A DNA stretch of 64,000 nt from Heliopora coerulea (Eukaryota > Cnidaria > Anthozoa > Scleralcyonacea > Helioporidae): the NCBI GenBank assembly GCA_030142905.1, contig JASJOG010000060.1, positions 302,001 through 366,000 on the forward strand, read 5' to 3'. Under the pieces are notes generated by a model that saw only the letters and a program-made list of their open reading frames with translations, was not told where the DNA came from and did not search any database. Within the stretch, counting starts at the first letter, position 1; each line of letters opens with the position of its first letter. The position numbers were made by a program, and so were the translations under genes. Below are positions 1-10,522 of the stretch, in pieces.

Positions 1-1131
1 TTTATCTCTAAATAATCGTTTCCTACTCCATAAACAATTAATCTTTTTGTAGAAGCATTGTCTAGGTTTTGGAATCGTAACATTCTGTAAATTTCGCTAC
101 CATTTCCCTTGTTTCCAAAAATTGTTGTAAAATCATTTGTTTGTTTATTTTGTCTTCATTTCATAAACTACAAAAATATGAGCTCTGTCTTTTAAATTTG
201 AAGAAGCAGCTGGATTTAAACTTAAAGGACCAATTTGTTTGCCTAAACCGGAGGGCCGAAGGTTTGAAGGAACAGCTGGGGTGTTTATATTAACTGGAAC
301 TTCAAAAAAATTATTTTCATCCCTAAAGTACATTGTACCAGTTTCATAAAATGGTCTATTGTTTTGACTGTGTGTTGCATCTAAATTTACATCTAAATTT
401 TCTGTTTCTGTTTGATTATAAACTGCTCTAATTTTTTTATTGCCGCTGCCATAAATCATATGTGAAACATTGTCTTTCATTTCATAAACTGCGGTATAAA
501 ATTTAAAAAATTGAAACCAAAATGTATTAAACTTTACATCCACATATTTTCTTGTTATAATATGTGTTTCATGTGTTGGTTGGTGATAAGTAGAAATTAT
601 CTTATGATTTCCCATATTAATATCACCTGTCATGTTTCCTCCAGTTAGAGACAAGTTTTCATTATCTCTATCATCTACATATTTTTTTCTTGCTAAATCT
701 TTATCACCTGTAGCATTCACAGTTGTTGTAATTTTATTATTTCCCATGATAATATTTCCCGACATTGTTCCTCCTGTTATTGATAATCTTCTAGCATCTA
801 GGTCATCTACATATTTTTTCCTTGCCAAATCTTTAACACCCATAGGGTTCACAGTTGTTGTAATTCTGTTATTTCCCATGCTTATATTTCCCGTCATTGT
901 GCCTCCTGTTTTTGATAGAAAACTTCCTCCTTCTCTACTGCTTGCAACTTTGTCATCTACATATTTTTTTCTTACCAAATACGCATTTTCCGTTGGACCA
1001 ACTGATGTTATTATATGGTGTGAGCCCATGTTAATATCTCCTGTCATATCCCCTCCTGTGGTGGAAAGTTTTCCTGTTACATCATTTTTTAAAGATTCAT
1101 GTTTACTTTCATATCCGTAGAATAAACTCAT
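1..1131 (-). pseudogene. Phage-type repeat fibre protein of element A (partial, frameshifted)
   Basis: The protein starts MSLFYGYES and carries four copies of a repeat of about 30 to 40 residues with the pattern TGG-M-G-INMG-HKI, a short variable turn, then RKKYVDD. Such repeats form trimeric shafts in tailed-phage fibres and occur in virus-like elements of invertebrates. After the repeats comes a stretch of about 120 residues of unclear fold. The frame breaks near 145, and the downstream frame continues to base 1 (GNGSEIYRML region), so the distal tip is cut by the window edge. The gene follows the penton-like gene at 1137-1791 with the same spacing as in element B. The role as receptor-binding fibre is inference from the repeat type. 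Confidence 0.75.
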
Positions 1132-1136
1132 TTATT

Positions 1137-1791
1137 TAATAATTTCCAATATAACATTTTTAATTGAAGATGAATTATTTCCTTCTACTTTTAATATTAA
1201 TTCATTATAAATTCCATTAGATAATTAATTCCTCGTTTTTCTTTGGGCGGATAAATTTTAGAAACACTACCTTTTAATGTTTGTTCAGATTCTATTGGAA
1301 CTTGAATAAGTACATTACTTCTTTTACCATTTACAAAATTTTTACTTTTATCAATCATATTACAGCTTATGTTTACATATTCCAAGTTGTTATTAATATT
1401 TACTATGCTGTCGCTCTCTGTTAATGTATTTGCTTGTATAACTTTATTCTCTGAAAATCCTATGATTGGACCAAATGTTTGCAAATTTAATGTTTTATCT
1501 GATTTTATTGTACATTTTCCAGAAAAATCAACTTGTTCTAATTCTATTGCTCCAACATTTTCTAATTCAGTTTTTAAAATATTAAAGGTATAATATCCAT
1601 CTTTGAATCCAATTTTTGTATTATCATAAGTATAATGATGAATATTTTGATATCAATGATTATACTTACTGATTTTATGAACATTTTATGACAATTATTT
1701 GCATGCATATTTAATATAATTGGTTCATCTAATGGAATTATTTTTCTGAATTTTCGTTTTTTCAAATTAAAATTTTTAAGGCTATTGTCAT
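1137..1791 (-). pseudogene. Penton-like minor capsid candidate of element A (broken)
   Basis: This is homologous over most of its length to the intact 221-residue protein at 17132-17797. The N-terminus (MTIALKIL) starts at 1791, an in-frame TGA follows at about codon 10, and frameshifts occur near 1650 and 1230. Conserved stretches include EKIIPLDEP, a VLIQVPIESEQTLKGS segment and a C-terminal region rich in beta-strand pattern. The size, beta-rich pattern and position beside capsid and fibre genes suggest a single jelly-roll vertex protein. The assignment is inference; no catalytic motif exists to test it. Confidence 0.55.
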
Positions 1792-1796
1792 TTATT

Positions 1797-3375
1797 TTAT
1801 AATATATATTTTGATAATAAAATTCCACCAATTACTGATATAGATAAAACAATTAAATTATCAGTTGTTGGTGCAATTGTTGTGGAAACAGCTTTGCTGC
1901 TAAAGTTTTTTGGTTTTTGAGACTTTTTTGTAACTTTAGCAGAAGTGTTCACTTTGCTCACTTTCAGCTGTTGTTCATCTTTTCCTCCTACTTTAGCTGT
2001 CTCTGACAGTTTTTCTAATTTTTTCAATTCTGTGTTGTGTTGTTTTTTTTGCAGGAGATTCTTTTTTCCCATAGTAATTTAAATTTTCGTTAATTCCAAA
2101 AACCATATTTTCTGTTGAAACTTTAAGTTTATTATTGTACCCATCAATTGGATCTTTTAAAATAATTAAAATGATGGAATTAACCATAAAGTTGGACTTA
2201 TAGCAGTATTTGAAACTACATTAGTTGATGAAATTGCTTGATTCATATTATTAATCCATGTTGATGTATCATAATTTATTATAGAATCTTCAACAATTTG
2301 TCTAAAAACTTTTTGTGTTTCTAATGCTGAAGCTCTTGGTCCAAAAATACTTTGTCTAGTTCTAGCTTGTGCTCCGAGGATTGCATAAAGATATGCTTCA
2401 ATGCTCTATTCAATAATTCTGTTCCCTTGATAGTTAATTTATTTGACTTTTTAGGAATAAATTTTTTATATCATTATGTAAATCTCTAATTTGTCCTGGT
2501 CCATGTTGATAAGTTTTAAATTTATCTGTACCTACGGTGTCTTGTCCCAAATGTTCATTTTTATGTAAAATTTCTTGCCATGTCCATTTTGGATAATGAT
2601 CTTTTAAAAAATTTGCATTAAATGTATTCAAAATTGAAAAGTCTCCAGTTTGAAATTGTCTCATAATTCTTCTAACTGTAAAATATAAATGAAATCTAAT
2701 AAATGAAGTAATTTGTTTTGGAACATCCGAACTAAATAATAAATGCTGTATTGATATTCCACATGCATAAGATACTATCCAAGCCCCTAAAATGCTTTGA
2801 AAATATGGTTCTTTTAGAGACCATTTTGCATTATCATTTGTTGTTATATTTAATCCAGGTAAACCGCTTTGAAAATAATCTGTATTGTTTACATAAATTC
2901 TAAACAAATTAATAGGATAACTTAAAACATATTGTGTTGGGAAATTATCCCAATAATAAGATTTTCCAGTATAATCAACATGTCTTTTTCCTCTAGGTAA
3001 TTCTTGCACAGTTCCTCCAATTTTCCATATTTTTGGAAAGTGAATAACAGGTTTATTTATTGTTAAATATTTTGTCATGTTTGGGTCATTTTTAAATGTA
3101 TCTGAATTTATATCTGTTGACAAAAGTGAATTATTTTTAAACCAAATATGATAACCTTGAAAAACAGCATTTTTATCAAAATCAGCCTCAAAGGAAAACC
3201 TTCGCATGTCTGCATATGGATACTTTTTTTTAAAATATTTTTTCTGCAATTCAACATCTTCTTTAATATTTTTCATAACATAATCATAATTTTTTCCATA
3301 ATACTTCATGTCAGCTTCTTGCTGTTTTCTGTCGCTCATTTTATTCGCTTCAATTTTTTGTTTATTTGAATTCAT
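1797..3375 (-). pseudogene. Conserved C-terminally anchored protein of element A
   Basis: A family of roughly 510 to 550 residues is present in elements A, B and C and has no function I recognise. The first 313 residues (2434-3375) are open. They contain TDINSDTFKNDP, KIWKIGGTVQELPRGKRH, YYWDNFPTQYVLSYP and FHLYFTVRRIMRQF blocks shared with 15510-16445 and 61152-62124. The C-terminal part continues at 1797-2433 through at least one frameshift and ends in a hydrophobic segment (VLSISVIGGILLSKYIL) that looks like a tail anchor preceded by a lysine-rich linker. It is divergently transcribed from the integrase. A structural or membrane-associated virion role is a guess. Confidence 0.7.
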
Positions 3376-3420
3376 TGTTTATTTTAATGAAAATAAATTA
3401 AAGCGAAGCGTGTGGACAAA
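3376..3420. promoter_or_regulatory. Divergent promoter region between anchored protein and integrase (A)
   Basis: Only 45 bases separate the two divergent reading frames. The equivalent interval in element B (15482-15509) is 28 bases. The A interval contains AT-rich sequence plus a short GC-rich word AGCGAAGCG that is absent from B and looks inserted. A shared bidirectional promoter is inference from the spacing. Confidence 0.4.
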
Positions 3421-4530
3421 GTGAACGTGAGTGATAAAGAAGTTGTTATTGAACAAGAATTGAGAGATATTTACTACAACCCAGAAACAGGTTATCAATC
3501 TGCAGAAAGACTTTATCAAAAAGCAAAAGAAAATGGATTAAACTTTAGTAGAAAAATAGTAAAAAAATGGTTAGAGACACAAGATACTTTTACACGATAC
3601 AAACCAATTGTTAGGAAACATAAATTTCAAAGAACATTTGTAAAAGATTTAGGTGATCAAATACAAATGGACTTGGTTGATATGGGAAAATATAAAAGCC
3701 AGAGCAAAGGATATTATTGGATACTGACAGCTGTTGAAATTCTAAGCCGATATGCATTTGCCATTCCTGTTTACAGAAAAGATACTAAAAACATGACAAA
3801 AGCTGTAGGTGAGTTGTTGTAGCAATTCAGAGAAAGATTTGGGAAATATCCAAATGTTACTCAATTTGATGAAGGAAAAGAGTTTTATAATGTTGGCGTC
3901 AAAGAACTCTTGAAAGAACATAATGTTGAATATTTTTCCACAAACTCTGATAGAAAAGCAGCTATTGTTGAAAGATTTAACAGAACTTTAAAAACAGCTA
4001 TGTGGAAATATTTCTACAGCAAGGGAACTTACAGGTGGATTGATATCTTAGATGAACTTGTAAATAATTATAATCAAACTAAACACAGTATCATATTAAT
4101 GAGACCTGCTGATGTGAATAAATCCAATAAAGACCAAGTGTGGATTACACTCTATGGTTATCCATTAGGGGATTTACCTTTACCTGAATTCAGAATTGGT
4201 GATACAGTAAGAATATCCAAATACAAGAATATTTTCAAAAAAGGTTATGAAGCTAATTTCACAAAAGAAATTTTTAAAATTTTAAAAGTATTTAGAGATG
4301 GTCCAAACATGTATGAGATTGAAGATTTTGATGGAGAACCAATTATTGGAAAATTTTATGAAGAGGAACTATCTGCTGTGGATAAAAAGGATAATGTGTA
4401 TAGAGTAGAAAAAATATTAAAAAAGAAAAAAGTCAAAGGTAAAAATATGGTATTAGTAAAGTGGTTAGGTTATGATAACAAACACAATTCTTGGATCGCA
4501 CAAGAAAATATTCAAAACATCAAAGTGTAG
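3421..4530 (+). pseudogene. Chromodomain-containing retroviral-type integrase of element A
   Basis: This is a Polinton-type DDE integrase that would insert the element into host DNA. An N-terminal helical region (VVIEQELRDIYYNPETGYQS) is followed by the RNase H-fold core with D in IQMDLVDMGKY, D in TQFDEGKEF and E in AAIVERFNRTL. A chromodomain (YRVEKILKKKKVKGKNMVLVKWLGY) sits at the end. The ATG used by the B copy corresponds to GTG here, and an in-frame TAG lies at 3820, so it is not translatable as it stands. The last residues found in B are replaced by a GC-rich insert at 4527-4572. The chromodomain is expected to guide insertion to modified chromatin. Confidence 0.9.
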
Positions 4531-4572
4531 CGTCAGCAATTGTCCAAAGGACTCCGCTTCACAAGCAGTCAT
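4527..4572. repeat. GC-rich short insert at the end of integrase A
   Basis: About 45 bases (TGTAGCGTCAGC...) lie between the chromodomain and the AT-rich leader of the next gene. The same junction in element B (14354-14390) lacks them, so I read them as a short insertion. They belong to a set of GC-rich micro-inserts found in many genes of A and B (see findings). Confidence 0.5.
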
Positions 4573-4600
4573 GATAAATTATATAAAATAAATAAATAAA

Positions 4601-5526
4601 ATGGCTGAAGGTTTTGATGATATTGAAATGAGAAATAGAAACATGGAAGAAGAAGAAGAAGAAGAAGAAGAAGAAGAAGAAGAAGAAGAAGGGGAAACAA
4701 GTTTTGGCAGAAATGACCCTGAAAACCATAATAGAAGTATAAATATAATAAACACAGAAAATCCAAACAGAAAAAACAACAGGGTTGATCTTTCAAAAGA
4801 AACACCTATAAATATATCAAGAAAAATGAGAAATGTAAAACCAATAATAACTAATGATAGAAAAATAAGTTTTAAAAAAATATTCAAATTTCATCTTGAA
4901 AAGAAAAATAGACCAAATAATAGTATATTGTTGGATAAAACTGTGTTTTGAAGAAACAAAATTTTTTTCAAAGGTGAAAAAATTGGTAATGTCAATTCAA
5001 ACAATGAACCAGAGTTATTTACTAGAAAAAATAAAAAATATGTTGATGAGTTTAAAGATTATATGAAAAAAGCAAAACAAGAATCTGAAAAACTCCTGCT
5101 TCTGTAGTTGAAGAACAAATTGGTGGTGAAAATTCTGAATTTATAGATAACGATTTTGTCGAAGGTATTGTTGATGATTCTATTTTAGAAATTCAAGCTA
5201 AAATTGATAGTATAATTAATGAAAATAACTTAAAAAAATTCATTAATAATGAACAGGATCCAAGGCAAACATTATTTGAAAGAAATGAATTAAGAGAATT
5301 CAGAGGTCTAGTATATTTGGAAGGTATTGACTCCAATTTATCAGAAAATGAAAAAAAAGAAGTCACACGCGGTAAAATTGATGGATTTGATAGAGAGCAT
5401 TAACATTGGAAAAATAAATCTGATTTAGAAACAGCTGAACCCCAAAAAAGTATATATAAAAGTTTTTCAGAAATTGCATAACTTCAAGGAGATAAAATGA
5501 GACTTGAAAATAATGAAAGACCAATT
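4601..5526 (+). pseudogene. Acidic-headed membrane protein of element A, N-terminal part
   Basis: The start at 4601 follows an AT-rich leader with TATATAAAATAAATAAATAA. The protein begins MAEGFDDIEM and then has a run of 17 consecutive Glu encoded by a GAA/GAG microsatellite (4646-4691); the B copy has only a few. The frame shifts near 4950 and 5090 and has TAA at about 5401. The conserved block DKMRLENNERP at 5500-5526 is cut by the EnSpm-like transposon, and the gene resumes at 30103. The full family member in B is at 12967-14353. The function is unknown. Confidence 0.75.
5525..5526. repeat. 2-bp target duplication TT of the EnSpm-like element (left copy)
   Basis: Element A reads CCAATT up to 5526 and TTAGTGAAG from 30101. 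The unbroken paralogue in B (reverse strand near 13400) reads CCAATTAGTGAAG, so TT is present once before insertion and twice after it. The right copy is 30101-30102. Confidence 0.8.
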
Positions 5527-5765
5527 CCCTTACAAAAATGTCTTATAGGAATTCTTATAGGAATTTCTTTGGTCATTCCCATAAGAATTTTGGACTAATA
5601 TCCTATAGGAATGTGATTCCTATAGGAATGTGATTCCTATGGGAATGTTATTCCTATAAGCTTATAGAAATTTTTCCTATAGGAGTTGCTCTTATAGGAA
5701 TTGCTCCTATAGGAATTGCTACTATAGGAATTCCTGTAGGTTTATGATTCATATACTATAGGATA
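5527..5765. repeat. Left terminal and subterminal repeats of the EnSpm-like element
   Basis: Many direct and inverted copies of ATTCCTATAGGAAT-like palindromic words are clustered here. The first 45 bases are the inverted counterpart of 30056-30100. Subterminal repeat zones bind the accessory DNA-binding protein in plant CACTA elements; a similar role here is inference. Confidence 0.75.
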
Positions 5766-6197
5766 ATTATTAAAGTAGGATTCTAAAAGGAATTTCTACA
5801 AGAAATAGCAACAAAAGCTCATCAACATGCCCATAAAAATTCAGTATTTCTATTTTAAAGGTATAGAAATGCTTGTTAAAAGGCAAATTAACCAAAGCAG
5901 CATTTATAAATTAAAAGACAACACCACAGATGACTACAACAATTATATCAAGAAGATGTATTTTCAATGCCAGATATTTACACAGCTGTATCATAAAATG
6001 GTATATATACATATTTATTTCTGAACTTTACAGCACTTCACAACATTATTAATTTTTGAAGTTATATACTGACGAATTTCTCTCTGGGTGCAGCCAAACT
6101 TCATTGATGCATAAGCTATAAAAAATATTGTTTCAGTTTATGTTGAGTCAACTATAGCATAAAGTACCACAAAACATTTTGAAAACACAATTCTTAT
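5766..6197. other. Non-coding interval of the EnSpm-like element
   Basis: This is AT-rich sequence between the left subterminal repeats and the 3' end of the BEN gene. I see no supported gene in it; it probably contains the 3' untranslated region of the BEN-domain gene. Confidence 0.5.
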
Positions 6198-8418
6198 TTA
6201 CTTACAGCATATGCTTTCAACTTTTTCTTTATCCAATTGTGGCTTTGCTTCTAAACCTTTGTGTGCATTTGATTGCTGCCCAGTGACAGAGTGAGTGCAC
6301 AACACCTCCCTTGACCACAGCATTGGCATCAAAGAGTAAGTAAATTCTTTGGCAGTTGCTTTGGTGACTAGAATTTTCTTTTGCCCCTTGGTCATTTTCA
6401 CAGCTGGACAAAGGATTATCTGAAACAGCAAGAGTTTAACATTGTTGTTATGCTTTGATTTCAAAATAAGTAATGAAAGGGAAACCACAACGGTTAGTAC
6501 TTCTTATACAACACTTACATTCTCTGTTTCACTGTCAGAATTGGATGACAACGACCAGGTCGACTCTGCACCAACACTTGATGTGCTTGCAGCTGGAGAA
6601 TAAGCCCTTTCCTCACTAATATTTCTTTTTAATTGCTTCTGTGAGGGACTTGGTTGTGGAGACTGAGTTTTCTGGTATTCTACTAGAGGCTTCTTTTCAT
6701 TTGTGGATTTCTTATTGAATTGTTTTAGGCATTCTACTGACTCTTTAAGTTCATGGACAACATCTTGCATGTTTTGCATCTCTGAATAATAGAATAGAGA
6801 ATGAGTTGGACTTGAACTATGAGTAGATCAATATTAGTATTATTATTTTAAAAAAATGTATTTGTCAACATGACTTACCTGTCATGTTGAAGACAATAGT
6901 TCTCAAGGTGCTTATTTCCTCATTTTTGGCCTTTAGATCTTCCCTCAACTTTTTAATTTCCAATTTCAAATTTTTTTCATCATCCTCGTCGCTAGAACTT
7001 TCAGAATATACCTGTACCACAAACCAAGCATTGAAATGAAAGCACTTTCTTTTCTGAGATGTAGAGTGGCATTAAAGCTTTAAAAAAAAGATAATATCTA
7101 ACCTGCAGTGCTGTCTTCTCCACCACTTTTTCCTTTAAATGTTTAATATGTGCTTCTGACATTAGTGAATGAAAAGCATTTTTCTTCACTTTGCTTCTCT
7201 TAGCTATCTACAGGGATGTAAATGAGGCAAAGGTATTAGGAAAATATCCAAGGTATAAAAGTCAGCAGTTCAACAGTTTTCCTATTGGGAAAAATAATTC
7301 CGTGAAAACTCACCCTTGGGAAATCTTCGTCTTCTAAGTCTTTGCTCGCATAACGTGAGTTTTCCTTTCGAATTCGTTTTCCTTTTCCTGTTAAAAGGGG
7401 TTTCTATGCTACCAGTTTTGATGTAGTGATTCATATAACGACGAATAGCATCAAACTGATCTAGTGTGTAGTTTTTTATGGTTTTGGTGTAGGTAATTGG
7501 AACCACACTGGTGTTATAGTTATGTAAATGTGGTAATTTAATGAGTGAGAGTTAGCATTGTGATGATATAATGCGCCCACAGCCTCGGGCTATGACATGC
7601 GTGGGATGGCTACACATAAGGGTATGTCATGAGAATCGATAGAATATGTATAAGTCCTGGTCTCAGAGTTGATGTAGGGCCCATATAAGTGTGGTAAAAA
7701 TGATAGAATTACCAGCTAGTAGGAAAGGGAAGTCTAAACCCACCGTATGTTACGGATTAATGCGAGGTGTTAGATGGCTACGCAGTTGGACATGTGGTGC
7801 CGAGTAAAAAATTGAGTATGTATATAGTATATAAAAAAAGAGAAGAGAGTAAAAGATGACAATAAAAGATGCGTAACATTGTCTCATGCATAATTCTTTT
7901 GTGTCCCACAATATTTATGCACGAGACAATGTTACACATCTTTTACTCTTTCTCTCTGTATTCATACATACTTCTTTATCCAACTCTACACTGCATGGCC
8001 AACTGCATAGCCGTCTAACTGTCGGTAAAACCCTAAGGCCGGGTGATCAGTTTTGAATTCCGAGATGTCACATACCGAGAAATTTTATCATCTTCTACTC
8101 TTTCACACAAACCAAAACTTTGAACTTACCATTAAATTTTAAAACACAGGCTGCATAAGTTCTTGCCTTAGTTTGATCGACTTCAAATTTACCGTTTCTG
8201 TTCGACCACTTTAAGTATTCTCTTTCCAGTGGCCACTTCACTAAAATTTCTTTATCATCTTCCCAATCTTCATTGTTGAGAATTGACGCATCTTCACCAG
8301 CAATCCATTCGCTTTCTCCAATGGCACAGCTGTTGTCCTCACAAAATTCAAACAATGCAAACTTCATTGTTAACTGTTGATGAGACAAACTGTAATAAGA
8401 AAAGCTCGAAAAAAGCAA
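6198..8418 (-). CDS. BEN-domain protein encoded by the EnSpm-like element (multi-exon)
   Basis: Coding blocks on the minus strand, read 5' to 3', lie at about 8367-8095 (MKFALFEFCEDNSCAIGE...), 7506-7282 (basic, RLRRRRFPK), 7189-7100 (KKNAFHSLMSEAHIKHL), 7000-6900 (acidic and coiled-coil), 6779-6504 (coiled-coil then Ser/Pro-rich) and 6411-6198. The last block has the BEN pattern: KKILVTKATAKEF, then MLWSREVLCTHSVTGQ and LDKEKVESI. BEN domains bind DNA, and animal EnSpm elements often carry such a second gene beside the transposase, plausibly for end recognition. Exon borders are approximate. A foldback element sits in the first intron. It is transcribed away from the transposase. Confidence 0.65.
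7769..8019. repeat. Foldback / MITE-like inverted repeat in the BEN-gene intron
   Basis: The two arms (starting GTTAGATGGCTACGCAGTTG and ending in its reverse complement form, ACTGCATAGCCGTCTAAC) can pair imperfectly over about 110 bases. The centre lies near 7890-7915, where CATTGTCTCATGCATAA faces TTATGCACGAGACAATG. There is no coding capacity. The outer ends of a possible larger unit (7520-8090) are not clear. Confidence 0.65.
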
Positions 8419-8769
8419 GAGAAAAATGCCGAATTGCCAGCACGTGCTTTGTTAAATCTGAGGACACGAGCATCAACAAATAAAGGCATTCAATTGGCTA
8501 ATTCAGACTTTGCTTAGTCAGCAACATTCCTTAGCATAAACGTCATCATCGGTAAAAGCATTTACGGAATTACGGTAAACAGCTTCAGCGTCCGTTACCA
8601 TGACTCCAGCCTATCAAAGTGATTGCTCAACAGGTAGATGCAAGAAAATAAGAATAATTAATCTCCAATATAAGGTTGTTTTCATGCACCCTTCATCCGA
8701 TGAGTGTTTCATCTTCCAGAGAGTTCATAACTGCTATTTCTATTCTATCCTGCCTTCATTTATTGTAGA
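8419..8769. promoter_or_regulatory. Intergenic region between divergent BEN gene and transposase
   Basis: About 350 bases separate the first BEN exon from the transposase start codon at 8770. No reading frame here is supported. It would contain both 5' regions, but I cannot point to a specific promoter element. Confidence 0.35.
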
Positions 8770-9304
8770 ATGCCTAAAAGGGGAGCATACAAGCAATATG
8801 AGGTTGATCCAAGCATTAATATTCCCAAGTCAACTTTCAATGCCAGACGTCGTAAACGGTGCCATCACGAACTTGAGGAAGAGAACAACATAGATTATAC
8901 TGCAAATCCATCTGAATCAGCCAGCTCAGAGTTTGAGGTACGTTTTCTGGTATTGATAAATAAACTTCTATTGATATAAATAAACTGGTATTGATAAATA
9001 AACTTCTATTGATATAAATAAACTGGTATTGATAAAGAATCATCCTACATAATAGATGATCAACTAAATTGACATTAAAAATGTTTTCTATTCAGCTTGA
9101 AGAGAATGTTAGTGATAATGAAGTTCCCATTGAGGTACATGATCAATTGAGTCAGGTAAGCAAACGTCACCCTAAATTGGACTGAATGAGCTCAGTTTCG
9201 TGTTATTATTCATTCTAAGGTTTTTCTTAAATCTTGATTTAAGGATGGAAGAAGTAATATGGAAGACTTCTTGCAAAAAAGAAACCCAATTTATCCTGGT
9301 TCTA
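8770..9304 (+). pseudogene. EnSpm-like transposase, 5' exons (broken by element B)
   Basis: Exon 1 (8770-8938) starts MPKRGAYKQYEVDP and ends at a GT donor after SSEFE. Exon 2 is about 9095-9154 (LEENVSDNEVPIEVHDQLSQ, donor GTAAG). Exon 3 starts at about 9244 (DGRSNMEDFLQKRNPIYPGS) and runs into element B at 9305. The same frame reopens at 27147 once one GTTCTA copy is counted, which shows that B inserted into this exon. Exon borders rest on splice-like dinucleotides and frame continuity. Confidence 0.75.
9299..9304. repeat. 6-bp target-site duplication GTTCTA of element B (left copy)
   Basis: GTTCTA stands directly before the AGTAGTCTG terminus and again directly after the mirrored terminus at 27141-27146. 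A 6-bp duplication is characteristic of Polinton/Maverick integration. Removing one copy restores the transposase reading frame. Confidence 0.95.
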
Positions 9305-9785
9305 AGTAGTCTGTAAAGTGTGGGGACCAGCAACTTTTCCAGCAACTTTTTCAAAATTGCCCAAAATTTTTCAAAGTGTCGCAGGGAAATCCCCTAACAC
9401 AGCAGGCTGATAAATTCCAAACATTCCAAACATGCTCAATCTCCCTAACAACCAGCTTAACTCGATGTCAACAAAAAAACTATTTTCGGATTCGCCGGTT
9501 GTTAGGGATATCTGGAATGTATGGAATGTGGGGAAATCCCTCAACATCAGGTTTGGGGAATCACCTTTTTCCTAATGACGCCATTTCCAAGCCGCTTCCA
9601 GGAATTTGATAACGTTACCGGGAATTTCAAAATTTTACAAAGTTTCACAGGGGAATACCCTCAACATTCCATACATCCTCAATCTCCCTAACAACTTGAA
9701 CAGCTCGATGTAAACAAAAAACTATTTTCGGATTCGCCGGTTGTTAGGGATATCTGGAATGTATGGAATGTGGGGAAATCCCTCA
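9305..9785 (+). repeat. Left terminal inverted repeat of element B
   Basis: It starts AGTAGTCTGTAAAGTGTGGG and matches the reverse complement of 26673-27140 with about eleven substitutions and a few indels, including a 12 to 13-base segment near 9333 that is missing at the right end. Inside it, a unit of about 90 bases (ACTATTTTCGGATTCGCCGG... to ...CCCTCAACATCAGG) occurs twice, near 9468-9556 and 9718-9800. Confidence 0.95.
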
Positions 9786-9906
9786 ACATCAGGTTTGGGA
9801 AATTCCCATACCATTAGGTTTAGGAAATTTCCATATTTTTATACAATTTTAAGCAATAATTCGAATCTTGTCATTAAACAAAAAAAATATTTCTCTAAAT
9901 AAAATA

Positions 9907-10023
9907 ATGAATTGCCTGCCTTTTAGAAAATATAAATGTGATATTTGTAATTATAAAACAAAGAAAAGAAAATATTTAAAATTTCATTTATTGCTTAAAC
10001 ATAATTTGAGAAAAATTAAATAA
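9907..10023 (+). CDS. Single C2H2 zinc-finger microprotein (38 aa)
   Basis: The frame encodes MNCLPFRKYKCDICNYKTKK and continues with a basic tail. It has a Cys-x2-Cys pair followed by a His-x4-His pair at the spacing of a classical zinc finger. The leader (CTCTAAATAAAATA) matches the AT-rich leaders of other genes in the element. It is the first gene inside the left TIR. Lone C2H2 microproteins are common in large DNA viruses and may bind DNA or regulate genes; the role here is inference. It may also be the remnant of a larger protein. Confidence 0.6.
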   Translation: MNCLPFRKYKCDICNYKTKKRKYLKFHLLLKHNLRKIK

Positions 10024-10040
10024 AAATATAAATAAAAAAA

Positions 10041-10475
10041 ATGGGAAACAAACAATCAACTTCGAAACCGGAGAAAAGCGACGGCAAGCCTCATAAAAAA
10101 ATTATTGAAAAAAATCATAAAATATTTAAGAAAAAAGCGTTCAAATTTGGATTTTCATTGGGAGCAGGGCAGGCATATGATATCGAATGTAATGTTCAAT
10201 TTGGAACCGCTTCAGCAAAACAATTTATTTTTGACAATATGGATGAAAATTTAAAATTAGTTGCTAAAAATGTTATAAATTCTATTCAACAAAAAACAAA
10301 ACAAGAAGAATCAAATCTTGTTAAACAAGTTCCTGAAATTTTAAACAAATCTTTGGGTACAAACGATGAAGATGATAAAGACAATAAAGATGATAAAGAA
10401 ATGGCAAATGAAATTAAAGATGATAAAGAAATTAAAGAAGAAGTAAATGAGTTTGTAAAATCAACCCTTGAGTGA
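10041..10475 (+). CDS. MGNKQS-type (N-myristoylation candidate) protein, element B
   Basis: This is a 144-residue open frame. It starts MGNKQSTSKP, a good match to the N-myristoylation consensus (Gly2, Ser6), followed by a Lys-rich segment. A middle region (KAFKFGFSLGAGQAYDIECN) is shared with the A paralogue (33088-33537), and the tail is Asp/Glu/Lys-rich. The paralogue also starts MGNSKS, so the signal is kept although most of the rest has diverged. A membrane-attached inner virion or host-membrane role is plausible. No enzyme motif is visible. Confidence 0.7.
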   Translation: MGNKQSTSKPEKSDGKPHKKIIEKNHKIFKKKAFKFGFSLGAGQAYDIECNVQFGTASAKQFIFDNMDENLKLVAKNVINSIQQKTKQEESNLVKQVPEILNKSLGTNDEDDKDNKDDKEMANEIKDDKEIKEEVNEFVKSTLE

Positions 10476-10522
10476 TAAATTATTTTATAAATTTTATAAT
10501 ACAATATATATTATAAAATTAT

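Noticed and set aside
632..1120. 162-residue open frame on the plus strand across the fibre gene
   Set aside because: It is the antisense shadow of the repetitive fibre sequence; its repeats mirror the shaft repeats.
4579..4887. Ser- and Leu-rich open frames on the minus strand
   Set aside because: They are antisense readings of the GAA/GAG repeat and flanking gene.
5527..5765. Possible satellite array of CCTATAGGAAT words
   Set aside because: The same words occur only near both ends of 5527-30100 in mirrored layout, so they are subterminal repeats of the transposon.
8837..9043. Short tandem repeat TATTGATAAATAAACTTCTATTGATATAAATAAACTGG as a possible gene
   Set aside because: The frame across it is an artefact of the tandem repeat in the intron between transposase exons 1 and 2.
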